Shown here one piece after another: positions 1-7,033 of a DNA stretch of 64,000 bases. The first letter of the stretch is position 1. Every line of letters begins with the position of its first letter. This stretch comes from JADFNB01 sp036397455 (GTDB lineage: Bacteria; Gemmatimonadota; Gemmatimonadetes; Gemmatimonadales; GWC2-71-9): the NCBI GenBank assembly GCA_036397455.1, contig DASWIX010000086.1, forward strand, positions 1 to 64,000. Direction: 5' to 3'. Under the pieces are notes generated by a model. The model was not told where the DNA came from. It searched no databases and saw nothing but the letters and a program-made list of their open reading frames with translations. The position numbers were made by a program, and so were the translations under genes.

Positions 1-738
1 TGGTTCCGGTGCTGAAGCGCCGGCTCGGCGCCTGCGGCGACGGGTGCTGAAGCACGCCTGCCCCGGCGCCGTTCACGGCGCGCCGGCGCGACAGCGCCGC
101 CGAGCCGGGCTTTCAAGCCCGGAATCGCGACGCAGCCGTACAGCTTCGGGGCGCACAAAGGATACGACCGGTGAGAACGGGTAGAGACCGGCCGTTGGTG
201 TTGGTTCCGGTGCTGAAGCGCCGGCTCGGCGCCTGCGGCGACGGGTGCTGAAGCACGCCTGCCCCGGCGCCGTTCACGGCGCGCCGGCGCGACAGCGCCG
301 CCGAGCCGGGCTTTCAAGCCCGGAATCGCGACACAGGGGATACGACCGGTGAGAACGGGTGGAGACCGGCCGTTGGTGTGGTTCCGGTGCTGAAGCACGC
401 CTGCCCCGGTGCCGTTCACGGCGCGCCGGCGCGACAGCGCCGCCGAGCCAGGCTTTCAAGCCCGGAATCGCGACAGGAGATACGACCGGTGAGAACGGGT
501 GGAGACCGGCCGCTGGTGTTGGTTCCGGCGCTGAAGCGCCGGCTCGGCACCTGCGGCGACGGGTGCGGAAGCACGCCTGCCCCGGCGCCGTTCACGGCGC
601 GCCGGCGCGACAGCGCCGCCGAGCCGGGCTTTCAAGCCCGGAATCGCGACAGGACATACGACCGGTGAGAACGGGTGGAAACCGGCCGTTGGTGGTGGTT
701 CCGGCGCTGAAGCGCCGGGCTTTCAAGCCCGGAATCGC
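1..738. repeat. Tandem array of GC-rich palindromic repeat units
   Basis: Five consecutive copies begin with TGGTTCCGG at 1, 202, 379, 520 and 696. Spacings are 201, 177, 141 and 176 bases, and the last copy is cut short at about 738. Each full unit contains GTGCTGAAGCAC, GGCGCGCCGGCGCG and the inverted repeat GGGCTTTCAAGCCCGG. Unit 3 lacks the CGCCGGCTCGGCG block, and unit 1 carries a 25-base insertion near 131-155. The open frames crossing it are repeat artefacts. The array lies just beyond the 3' end of the minus-strand M6 protease gene. The GTGCTTCAGCAC palindrome recurs near 24100 and 30190. Confidence 0.9.
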
Positions 739-750
739 GCAGGGTGCCGG

Positions 751-2622
751 TTACGGTCGGAGCAGATGGGCGCGCAGGTCACCCACATCGAGCCGTCCGT
801 TGGCGTTCCCGTCATTGTCGAGCAGCCGGCGCTGCGCGGTCGAGAGCCCTTCGCCGCCGATCAGGCCGTCGAGCAGGACGTCGCTCGGGATCACCACGGA
901 TTGTACGAGCAGCGGGAGCACGATCGTGCTCACCACGCCGCGCGCATCTTCCACCCGAATGGTGACATTGAACTGACCTGAGGCATAAGCGGATCCATCA
1001 ACGCGCAGCGCGTCACCGACGGCGCTGATCTCCAGGCCATCGGGCATGCTACCGGCCGTGACGCTCACCGCATAGGGCTGCGCGCCGCCGCCCACCGGTC
1101 GCGTGAGCTGCACCGCGTCCAGCGCCGTCACCGTGCCCAGCCCGTCGTCGCTCACCACCCCGGGCGCGTCGGCGGTCGACACGATGATCCGCGTCACCCC
1201 ATCCGCGATCACGATCGAGTGGATCGTTACCGATGTCGCCGACCCCCCATCCAGACGCGTCGCGGGATTGGTCACGTTCGAAAGACTCCCAACCAGCCCG
1301 GTGCCGGAAAACACATCCGCGGCCTCCCCGCGGTTGCCGCCTTCGGCGTGGATCCGTTGCAGCGTGCTATCGCCGTCGGCCTCGAGCAGGCTGATGCGGT
1401 AGAACGGATTGGCCGTCGCCGCGGACGGACGGAGGAAGCCCGCGCGGTTGTGCCGGTAGACCAGCACCCCCGATGCCGGGAGATCTTCGTCGAACCCGAC
1501 CGCCGGCCGATATTCGATCAACAACGACTCGATCCCCGATGCATCGAGCGGGATCTCGAGCACGCGCTGCGACACCTGCACCGGTTCCAGCACGAACTCC
1601 TGGTACCGCACGTCAGCCACCACCTGCAAGTCGATCCAGCCCAGGATTTCGCGCGTCCACGGCGAGAACTCGGTCGGTCCGAAACTCGGGAACTCGTCCG
1701 CCGCACCGCACCCCCACGCTCCCCCCGCCATGATGTCGAAACAGCCGAGTACCCAGCGGCGATTGACCGACAGGATAGCGTCCGCCGCCGGTCCCACCGG
1801 ATGGTAGATGTCCGGCAGACCCAGTTCGTGTCCCAACTCGTGGGCCACGACCGACACGGTGGCGAGTGGCGTACCGTCGCATTCCGACGCGCTGATCAGC
1901 ACGTAACCGTCGACCCTGACGTACGACCCGTCGGGCCGCGGATCGTTGGACTCGTACGGCGTCCCACCGTTGAAGCCCGAAAGGCCCGACTTGTGCGGCC
2001 ACGCGCCGGTGCCGCCGCACGATCGCGCCACCTCGGCGAACAGGAACGCCACCGCATCGACCAACCCGTTGTCGTCGCCGCTGTTCGGCACACCGTCGGG
2101 GCCGTCGTTGTCGAACTGACCGAGGTCGAGCTGTTGATCCGCCGCCGCGATCGCCTCGAGCAGATAGGCGCCGAGCCCGGGGCCCCAGCCGAACACCGAT
2201 GCGGTACCACCGGTCCCGTCTTCCCAGGTCACGGACGTACGGTACCAGGGGCTGACGGCGCCGTCCGCCAGCAAACGTCCGCCCGACGCCTCATCGAAGA
2301 ACTCGCGCAACGTGCCGGACGCGGACGGGCCGGTGAAGAACAGAGTGGCCAGATGATCCTCGGGTGTCGCGGGCGCGTCGGTATCCGCGAACAGCGCGGG
2401 CACGAGGAGCACCGTGAGGGCACCGCTGACGGGGTCGCCCGCGCGCGCCCACGCGACCCTGTCGAATCCGACGTGCCGCGGTCGGACCTCACTCGGCGCC
2501 ATGCCACGCGCCGCACGCAGGGAATCGAGATCGTCCACGTGCTGTGCACCCGCGGCGACCGGCCAGCACCAGCAGACGACAGCGCAGGCGAATGGGATCG
2601 TGAACCGCTGGCGGCGTCTCAT
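751..2622 (-). CDS. Secreted M6-family (immune inhibitor A-like) zinc metalloprotease with C-terminal dockerin/EF-hand-like tail
   Basis: This 623-residue protein starts with a Sec signal peptide ending near AAGA (residues 1-26). The zinc site HELGHELGLPD begins at H261 and is typical of M6 family metalloendopeptidases, which act outside the cell on proteins. The sequence around it (FDNDGPDGVPNSGDDNG) matches the calcium-rich loop of that family. After the catalytic part, from roughly residue 480, comes an Ig/cadherin-like segment. The last 25 residues read DNDGNANGRLDVGDLRAHL, a calcium-loop motif like a dockerin half or an EF hand. The ATG overlaps the end of the upstream lipoprotein gene by 4 nt, so the two are probably co-translated. 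The family call is secure; the tail assignment is by motif only. Confidence 0.88.
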   Translation of the reverse strand: MRRRQRFTIPFACAVVCWCWPVAAGAQHVDDLDSLRAARGMAPSEVRPRHVGFDRVAWARAGDPVSGALTVLLVPALFADTDAPATPEDHLATLFFTGPSASGTLREFFDEASGGRLLADGAVSPWYRTSVTWEDGTGGTASVFGWGPGLGAYLLEAIAAADQQLDLGQFDNDGPDGVPNSGDDNGLVDAVAFLFAEVARSCGGTGAWPHKSGLSGFNGGTPYESNDPRPDGSYVRVDGYVLISASECDGTPLATVSVVAHELGHELGLPDIYHPVGPAADAILSVNRRWVLGCFDIMAGGAWGCGAADEFPSFGPTEFSPWTREILGWIDLQVVADVRYQEFVLEPVQVSQRVLEIPLDASGIESLLIEYRPAVGFDEDLPASGVLVYRHNRAGFLRPSAATANPFYRISLLEADGDSTLQRIHAEGGNRGEAADVFSGTGLVGSLSNVTNPATRLDGGSATSVTIHSIVIADGVTRIIVSTADAPGVVSDDGLGTVTALDAVQLTRPVGGGAQPYAVSVTAGSMPDGLEISAVGDALRVDGSAYASGQFNVTIRVEDARGVVSTIVLPLLVQSVVIPSDVLLDGLIGGEGLSTAQRRLLDNDGNANGRLDVGDLRAHLLRP

Positions 2623-2987
2623 CGAACCAGCCGGACCTGATACGCGTCCACGTCGGGCCGCATGCGGTTCTCGCCGTCGGCCACCTCGACGACGCGGGCG
2701 CTTGGCGGCTGGCGCCGCGCGGCGACCTCGAACGCGAAGCGGATCTCGCCCGGCACCTGCAGTGCGACAAACACCCAGACCGTGTCCCCGCGCCGCGCGG
2801 TCAGCAGGTGCCCGTCATCGCGCGGCGCCACGGTACCCGACTCGCCGACCAACTCGATGAGGGCCGCCCCTTCGGCTCCATGCGGCGACACCACGTGGAA
2901 CTCGACGGAGGAGGGGAGGGTGGGATCGGTGACCTCGCACGCGACGGTCGCCAACACGCAGAGCAACGCGGCGCGGTAGTGGCGCAT
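2619..2987 (-). CDS. Small putative lipoprotein
   Basis: The 122-residue product has a short hydrophobic N-terminus followed by LATVAC (Cys at residue 17), which fits a lipobox, so it is probably a periplasmic or outer-membrane lipoprotein. The mature part looks like a compact beta domain (VEFHVVSP..., DTVWVFVALQVPGEIRFAFEV). No named domain was recognised. It shares its first base with the stop of pepE (TGATG) and its end overlaps the M6 protease start, so the three form one minus-strand operon. It may be a partner or inhibitor of the protease, but only position supports that. Confidence 0.7.
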   Translation of the reverse strand: MRHYRAALLCVLATVACEVTDPTLPSSVEFHVVSPHGAEGAALIELVGESGTVAPRDDGHLLTARRGDTVWVFVALQVPGEIRFAFEVAARRQPPSARVVEVADGENRMRPDVDAYQVRLVR

Positions 2988-3703
2988 CAGCCGAGCAGGA
3001 ACTGCAAGGACGCCCCGGGCGTCACCGCGTACGCATCCCGGCGATACCGGAAGACGCGGGCCGGGTATTCGCCGAGCAAGGTCAGCACGCCGTCTTCAAG
3101 GCGCAGCATGCTTCCTTCGCGCAGACCCAGGACCGGCATCGCGGGGTTGGCCGTGACGAACTCGAGCAATCGGTCGTCACGCGTTTCTCCCCCGTGCTCA
3201 GGAGTGACGGCATCGGTGTAGTGCGGGTTGATCTGGAACGGGACCAGGTCGAGCGCGTCAAAGTTCGGCGGCTCGGCGATCGGCATGTCGTTGGTCGTCA
3301 TGATCGTGGGACAGGCCAGGTTGGACCCGGCGCTCCAGCCGACGTAGGGCATCCCGTCGTGGACGCGCGCGCGGATCGCCTCGAGCAGTCCGGCCCCCGC
3401 CAGCCGAGTGAGGAGTTGAAAGGTGTTCCCGCCACCGACGGCGATGGCCTGGGCGTCAGCCACCGCGGCCAGCGGATCGGCCGCGCGGTGGATGGAGCGG
3501 ATCGTGTAGCCGAGCGCCTCGAACCGCTCGGCGACCTTGGCTTCGTAGGCATCGAACGAGACGCGCACGCCGGCATACGGAACGAACAGCACCTCACGGG
3601 AACCGTCGCCAAGGAACGCGGGCAGGGCCGGCTCGGCATGGCTCAGGAAGCTGCCGCCGTGGTTGGTGGAGTTGGAGAGCAGCAGCAGCCGGCGTCGTTT
3701 CAT
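2987..3703 (-). CDS. pepE: Peptidase E (alpha-aspartyl dipeptidase, S51 family)
   Basis: The 238-residue product hydrolyses Asp-X dipeptides in the cytoplasm. The nucleophile elbow GWSAGSN, the preceding AVGGGNTFQL loop and the later QINPHYTD histidine segment are hallmarks of S51 peptidases, and the length matches the roughly 230 residues usual for PepE. The frame stays open to 3883, but that extension runs antisense to a Fic-gene remnant and is not PepE-like. The start was therefore placed at the ATG of MKRRRLLLLSNS; an ATG 15 nt upstream (3718) is an alternative. It is the first gene of a minus-strand operon with the lipoprotein and M6 protease. The promoter region lies in repeated DNA (3713-3763). 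Confidence 0.88.
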   Translation of the reverse strand: MKRRRLLLLSNSTNHGGSFLSHAEPALPAFLGDGSREVLFVPYAGVRVSFDAYEAKVAERFEALGYTIRSIHRAADPLAAVADAQAIAVGGGNTFQLLTRLAGAGLLEAIRARVHDGMPYVGWSAGSNLACPTIMTTNDMPIAEPPNFDALDLVPFQINPHYTDAVTPEHGGETRDDRLLEFVTANPAMPVLGLREGSMLRLEDGVLTLLGEYPARVFRYRRDAYAVTPGASLQFLLG

Positions 3704-3712
3704 GTGGCGAAA

Positions 3713-3763
3713 GTTCATCGGGAGCGCCTCGGGTCGCCAGCCCTTGGCTGCGTCGACGCGAGC
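3713..3763. repeat. Dispersed repeat copy A (partner at 24297-24349)
   Basis: This 51-base stretch sits just upstream of the chosen pepE start. It shares GGGTCGCCAGCCCTTGG and flanking GTTCAT and GCGAGC blocks with 24297-24349, with only a few substitutions and small gaps. Here it joins peptidase E to the broken Fic gene; there it joins a duplicated gene tail to unique DNA. The nature of the element is unknown. Confidence 0.7.
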
Positions 3764-3787
3764 GTGTCTGCTGATGTGTTGTACTGG

Positions 3788-4051
3788 GTTGAACACCAAA
3801 CGTATCCGGTTGATGAGGTTGGGTGCCGATTCCACCATCGCTTGGTAGCTATCCATCCGTTCCCGAACGGCAATGGCCGACACGCTCGCATCATGACAAG
3901 TGCCCTTCTCAGCGGCCTGGGGGTGGAGCCGTTTACATGGGGCTCAGGGCCGATCGACAGTGCGGATGCCGTGCGAGAACGCTATTTCGCCGCGCTTCGC
4001 GAGGCTAACGAGGGCGACTATGCTCAGCTCATCTCCTTCGTTCGACGCTAG
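3788..4051 (+). pseudogene. 5'-truncated Fic-family gene (mobile mystery protein B-like)
   Basis: An 87-codon segment ending in TAG at 4051 reads RFHHRLVAIHPFPNGNGRHAR followed by an LLxGLGxxPFTWG-like stretch. HPFPNGNGR is the Fic catalytic motif, and the flanks resemble the C-terminal half of mobile mystery protein B, a Fic protein often found on mobile DNA. No N-terminal half, inhibitory helix or start codon is present: the homology stops at about 3788, beside repeat copy A. This is a deletion remnant. The open frame continues upstream to 3194 only because it runs antisense to pepE. Confidence 0.75.
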
Positions 4052-4621
4052 AACGACAAAGGCGTCCGGCGCTCACGCGGGACGTTCTATCAGAGCGATT
4101 GTCAAGGGCCGCGCCATGACCCTCGCCCGCCGCGCCGCGACGCCTGCCCACACTGCGGCACCGGGCGCCCGCCCGCTGCCACCGACGGGAGCGGCTTGCC
4201 GCGTGTCAGCCGTCGAGCCGATTGCGGCCCGCCACGCGCGCTCGACGAGCAGGAGTGGGCACGGCGGACTGTCGAGGAACAACGCGAAACCTTGTGCAAG
4301 AGGGGCGCTGGTAATCTGGGTGAACCCTTTGATGTCTCGGCACCGCCAGCGGATCTCGTCGCGACGCTCTTGCTTCACCTTGAGCTGTCATGAGGTCACG
4401 ATTTTCCGACATTGATCACCTGGCGAAACACCCGCCGCGCAACAAGCCGATGAAGCTGACGGTCGCCTTCGGCGCCCGCAGCTTATCGGCGAGGCGTTTA
4501 GCATCCTACGCCGTGGGACGCCGAGTCATCGCGCCAGGAACTGCCGACGAGAATCCGCGTCAGCTGTTGGAGCACCATGAGATGACCTGCCGTCGGTCGC
4601 CTCCCTGTCGAAAGCAATTTC
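4052..4621. other. Gene-poor stretch of the accessory island
   Basis: This 570-base interval between the Fic remnant and the doc gene has several short frames (for example minus 4073-4378 and plus 4390-4668). They overlap one another, lack ribosome-binding sites and resemble no protein family. The only structured element seen is the attC-like hairpin at 4437-4502. Confidence 0.6.
4437..4502. repeat. attC-like imperfect hairpin 1
   Basis: The arms GCCGATGAAGCTG (4446-4458) and CAGCTTATCGGC (4479-4490) pair except for one unpaired G. An inner stem GGTCGCC/GGCGCCC (4461-4477) surrounds a TTC loop. The outer ends are GCGCAAC (4437-4443) and GTTTAGC (4496-4502), close to the RYYYAAC and GTTRRRY boxes of integron attC sites. 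An extrahelical base in one arm is a known attC feature. The outer boxes are imperfect, so the site may be decayed. Confidence 0.55.
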
Positions 4622-5032
4622 TTAGGAGACTGCCCCACCACGCTTCGGTTTCTTGGTGTGATTTTTGAGCCACGTTCCGAGCGCGCGCTCGGACACGTCG
4701 CCAGCCGCTAGGGCGAGCATGACAGTCACGACCTCGGCCTCATCAGCGTCAAAGATCAGCTCGTTGAGTTCGAGGAAGGTCACCATCACGACGAACGCCA
4801 CCCGCTTGTTCCCGTCGCGATAGGGATGGTTTTTGCAAAGGCCGAACCCGTACGCCGCTGCCAGCGTCGGCAAATCGGTGGCTTTCTCGTAGTGCCACTT
4901 CTGCCGCGGCCGGGCGAGCGCCGACTCCAGCGCATTCTCGTCGCGCAAACCCGCTAAGCCTCCGTGCTCTCGGAGCTGATCGAGATGCACGGCGTCCACC
5001 ACCACCCGCTCGACCCACCGCGGCTCCGGCAC
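4622..5032 (-). CDS. doc: Death-on-curing family toxin (Fic/Doc fold)
   Basis: The 136-residue product carries HPYRDGNKRVAF near residue 68, the Doc variant of the Fic motif. Doc proteins phosphorylate elongation factor Tu and stop translation. Length and the overall pattern (LHxxxLREHGGLAGLRDENALESALARP near the start) match the type II Doc family over its full span. The gene begins 3 bases after the stop of the AbrB-type antitoxin gene, the usual antitoxin-toxin order, so the pair should be coexpressed from the promoter with the palindrome at 5298-5319. It looks intact. Confidence 0.92.
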   Translation of the reverse strand: MPEPRWVERVVVDAVHLDQLREHGGLAGLRDENALESALARPRQKWHYEKATDLPTLAAAYGFGLCKNHPYRDGNKRVAFVVMVTFLELNELIFDADEAEVVTVMLALAAGDVSERALGTWLKNHTKKPKRGGAVS

Positions 5033-5035
5033 CGC

Positions 5036-5263
5036 CTATCTGGCCAGCTGTCGAAGCGTATTGCGGTACTTCTTGGCGGTCTTGGCGGCGATAGCCAGGG
5101 CCTTCTCGACGGTCGGGTCATACGGGCTCAACAAAATGCCCCGGTCGGTCTCCACCACCAGCACCCGATCGCCCGCAGCCAAGTGCAGGCGGTCGGCCAT
5201 ATCCTTGGGGAGCGTGGCCCCGACGGACCCGCCAACCTGGCGGAGCTTCAATTGCCGCACCAT
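5036..5263 (-). CDS. AbrB/MazE/SpoVT-type antitoxin
   Basis: The 75-residue product has the swapped-hairpin beta-barrel pattern MVRQLKLRQVGGSVGATLPKDM with DRLHLAAGDRVLVVETDRGILL, typical of AbrB/MazE DNA-binding antitoxins. The C-terminal 25 residues (VEKALAIAAKTAKKYRNTL) should form the toxin-binding helix. The ATG at 5263 is preceded by GGAGGAAAAC, a good Shine-Dalgarno site. It lies directly upstream of doc and is expected to neutralise Doc and repress the operon through the nearby palindrome. Intact. Confidence 0.9.
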   Translation of the reverse strand: MVRQLKLRQVGGSVGATLPKDMADRLHLAAGDRVLVVETDRGILLSPYDPTVEKALAIAAKTAKKYRNTLRQLAR

Positions 5264-5297
5264 GTTTTCCTCCGGCGCATCAGTATTGACCGCAAGA

Positions 5298-5319
5298 AAG
5301 TAGCATACCTGTGCTACTT
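5298..5319 (-). promoter_or_regulatory. Palindromic operator upstream of the antitoxin-doc operon
   Basis: A perfect 8-bp inverted repeat, AAGTAGCA and TGCTACTT, surrounds a 6-base spacer, 35 bases upstream of the antitoxin start. On the minus strand it includes TATGCT, a possible -10 box. A palindrome overlapping the promoter is the usual autoregulation site for type II toxin-antitoxin operons. The role is inferred. Confidence 0.6.
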
Positions 5320-5331
5320 ATGAAAGGGGCA

Positions 5332-5365
5332 GTCTAACGTGCCGCTGAGCGGCACGACGTAAGAC
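5332..5365. repeat. Short attC-like hairpin 2
   Basis: The sequence is GTCTAAC, then GTGCCGCT-GA-GCGGCAC, then GAC, then GTAAGAC. The outer 7-mers are complementary except at one position, and the inner stem pairs fully. The box-stem-box arrangement resembles a compact attC site or the remnant of one. At 34 bases it is shorter than typical attC sites. Confidence 0.4.
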
Positions 5366-5622
5366 CGCTCCCGACCTGAGCACGAACCGTGACACAGCAC
5401 GCACGCTACCGACGTAGTCGTCGAGGACCGCGCGGAGGAGCACCGCTTGGCTACGGTCGGTACCGGCGAGGTAGGCCATGAGCACGGCTTCGAGTCGGGG
5501 GAGCGCTAGCCAAAGTGCAGGACGCACAATATATGGAATACGGAGGCTTTTCACACAGGCTCCGCGCCCCCGCTGATGCTGGGCGTCTAAGGCCGCCCGA
5601 TCTTACCACCCCATGGAGCCTG
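5366..5622. other. Interval with a doubtful small ORF
   Basis: A 78-codon minus-strand frame (5318-5554) overlaps hairpin 2. It has no recognisable domain and no ribosome-binding site, so it is not called as a gene. Otherwise nothing was seen between the toxin-antitoxin operon and the membrane-protein gene at 5623. Confidence 0.4.
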
Positions 5623-6009
5623 ATGTCTCGTCGCTACGCGATCTTCCTCAACATCTACTTTGTCGCGGTCTTCGTCGGCATCGGCGGCCTACAGATGTAT
5701 CGGGTCAATGCCGGCTTCCTCACGAACTACGGGGCCGATCTGCTGGCTCCCCCTTACTTGTACTTGATGCTACGCGGAGGCCGCCTGCGCCTGGGCTCTC
5801 TCAGCGCGCTCACCGTGGTGCTCGGTGGCTGCTTCCTCTGGGAGTGGATGCAACACTACGATCTCAGCGGCACGCCCTTGGTCATAACCCGCGGCCGCTT
5901 CGATCCGTTCGACTTGCTGGCCTACACCCTGGGCTTGCTCGCGAGCTACGCTGTGGATGTTCGCTGGTTGCGCCCGCGAGGGATTTTACCGGGGCCGCGG
6001 GCCCCCTAA
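5623..6009 (+). CDS. Small membrane protein of unknown function
   Basis: The 128-residue product starts MSRRYAIFLNIYFVAVFVGIGG and has about four hydrophobic segments (residues 5-23, 35-50, 57-72 and 90-107), so it should be an inner-membrane protein. The acidic motif WEWMQHYD lies between segments 3 and 4. No family was assigned; the topology loosely recalls VanZ-like proteins. The frame is open from 5515, but the extra N-terminal 36 residues are charged and lack a leader, so the ATG at 5623 was chosen. It ends with a TAAC 17 bases before the GNAT start, consistent with cassette-style packing. Confidence 0.6.
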   Translation: MSRRYAIFLNIYFVAVFVGIGGLQMYRVNAGFLTNYGADLLAPPYLYLMLRGGRLRLGSLSALTVVLGGCFLWEWMQHYDLSGTPLVITRGRFDPFDLLAYTLGLLASYAVDVRWLRPRGILPGPRAP

Positions 6010-6026
6010 CCCGAGAAAGTGCGTGC

Positions 6027-6812
6027 GTGAAAACTCGGACCGTTGCCAAGGCAACAAGCCTTCGGGACATCGTCCTGTGGCGCGACATGTACCGTCTGGA
6101 AATGGCATGCCAGATTGTCCATGACTCAATCCACGAGCGTCGCGGATGGACCGACGAGTACACGCTGTTCGTGGACGATGCCCCGGTTGGGTACGGGTCT
6201 GTGGCCGTTGGTGGGCCGTGGAAAGGGACGCCGACGGCGTACGAGTTCTACGTGGTGCCGCATCAACGATTGCGGCTATTCGAACTGTTTCGGGCGCTGC
6301 TGGGAGCGAGTGGCGCAGCGAGCATCGAAGTCCAGAGTAACGATGTACTCGCGACAACCATGCTGCACACATTCGCCGGTCCCGTGACCAGCGAGTCCGT
6401 TCTCTTCCATGACAAGGGTAGCACGTCACATCGTCCGATTGGTGCGACATTTCGTGAACCGACGGCGAACGAGGCCCCTGATGTTCGCAGAGCGCAGTTG
6501 AAGTGGCACGGCGTCGTCGAGGTTGAAGGCCGGATCGCAGCAAGCGGGGGCATCTTGTTCCATTACAACCGGCCCTATGGCGACATCTACATGGAAACGA
6601 GCGAGCCACTTCGTCGGCGAGGTCTTGGCGCGTTCTTGGTGCAGGAGCTGAAACGCGTTTGCTATGAAGGCGGCTACGTACCCGCCGCTCGGTGCAACCC
6701 GGATAACGTCGCCTCGCGGCGAACGCTTCAGCGTGCCGGGTTCGTTCCGTGCGGGCACATCCTGAAAGGGCCTGTTCGTATCGATTCGGGCTCTGTTCAC
6801 GAAGCCGGCTAA
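6027..6812 (+). CDS. GNAT-family N-acetyltransferase
   Basis: The product, about 261 residues from a GTG start, reads LRDIVLWRDMYRLEMACQIV early on and has SEPLRRRGLGAFLVQELKR near residue 198. The latter is the R-x-x-G-x-G/A acetyl-CoA pyrophosphate-binding motif of GNAT enzymes. NPDNVASRRTLQRAGFVPCG near the end is the classic GNAT beta6-beta7 segment. The N-terminal half (DDAPVGYGSVAVGGPWKG) looks like a second, degenerate GNAT fold, so this may be a tandem-GNAT protein. The substrate is unknown. The frame is open from 5613, but that part is antisense-like noise over the membrane-protein gene. The stop lies inside the attC-like hairpin at 6804, as expected for a gene cassette. Confidence 0.8.
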   Translation: MKTRTVAKATSLRDIVLWRDMYRLEMACQIVHDSIHERRGWTDEYTLFVDDAPVGYGSVAVGGPWKGTPTAYEFYVVPHQRLRLFELFRALLGASGAASIEVQSNDVLATTMLHTFAGPVTSESVLFHDKGSTSHRPIGATFREPTANEAPDVRRAQLKWHGVVEVEGRIAASGGILFHYNRPYGDIYMETSEPLRRRGLGAFLVQELKRVCYEGGYVPAARCNPDNVASRRTLQRAGFVPCGHILKGPVRIDSGSVHEAG

Positions 6813-6865
6813 CCAGCGAGTGGAAGCCAGGCGCCTACCGTCACGCGCCGCATGCGTTAGCCGGC
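6804..6865. repeat. attC-like hairpin 3
   Basis: A perfect 10-bp inverted repeat, GCCGGCTAAC (6804-6813) and GTTAGCCGGC (6856-6865), encloses an inner pair GGCGC (6830-6834) and GCGCC (6845-6849). GGCTAAC and GTTAGCC are close to attC R boxes, and the element sits over the stop codon of the GNAT gene and just before the HicB remnant. Length (62 bases), nested stems and position between reading frames fit an integron attC site. The sixth position of GTTRRRY is C rather than a purine. Confidence 0.65.
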
Positions 6866-6892
6866 GGCACAACAAACGACGTAGATCAGGCG

Positions 6893-7008
6893 ATGAAGCT
6901 CCGCATCGAACTAAGCCCCAAGAGGATGGTCGGTGGATTGCGGAGGTTCCGGATCTGGCCGGCGTCCTCATCGACGGGCAGACGCGCGACGAAGCGCTGG
7001 CCGGCCAT
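6893..7008 (+). pseudogene. Frameshifted, truncated HicB-type antitoxin gene
   Basis: ATG at 6893 opens MKLRIELSP, and the adjacent frame (codons from 6919) continues QEDGRWIAEVPDLAGVLIDG then QTRDEALAGH. Together these are the typical start of a HicB/UPF0150 antitoxin. The frames join if one base is missing near 6917-6919. Homology ends at about 7008, shortly before the fucosidase stop codon, so the C-terminal half is gone. No hicA toxin is nearby. It follows the attC-like hairpin at 6804-6865 by 27 bases, like the first gene of a further cassette. Confidence 0.75.
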
Positions 7009-7033
7009 CCCCGTAGCACGATCCGAAACCGAG

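Noticed and set aside
359..976. Overlapping plus-strand frames across the repeat array
   Set aside because: They repeat the same low-complexity peptides in step with the DNA repeat and have no family or ribosome-binding site.
3704..3883. N-terminal extension of peptidase E
   Set aside because: It is antisense to the Fic remnant, is not PepE-like, and PepE normally has about 230 residues.
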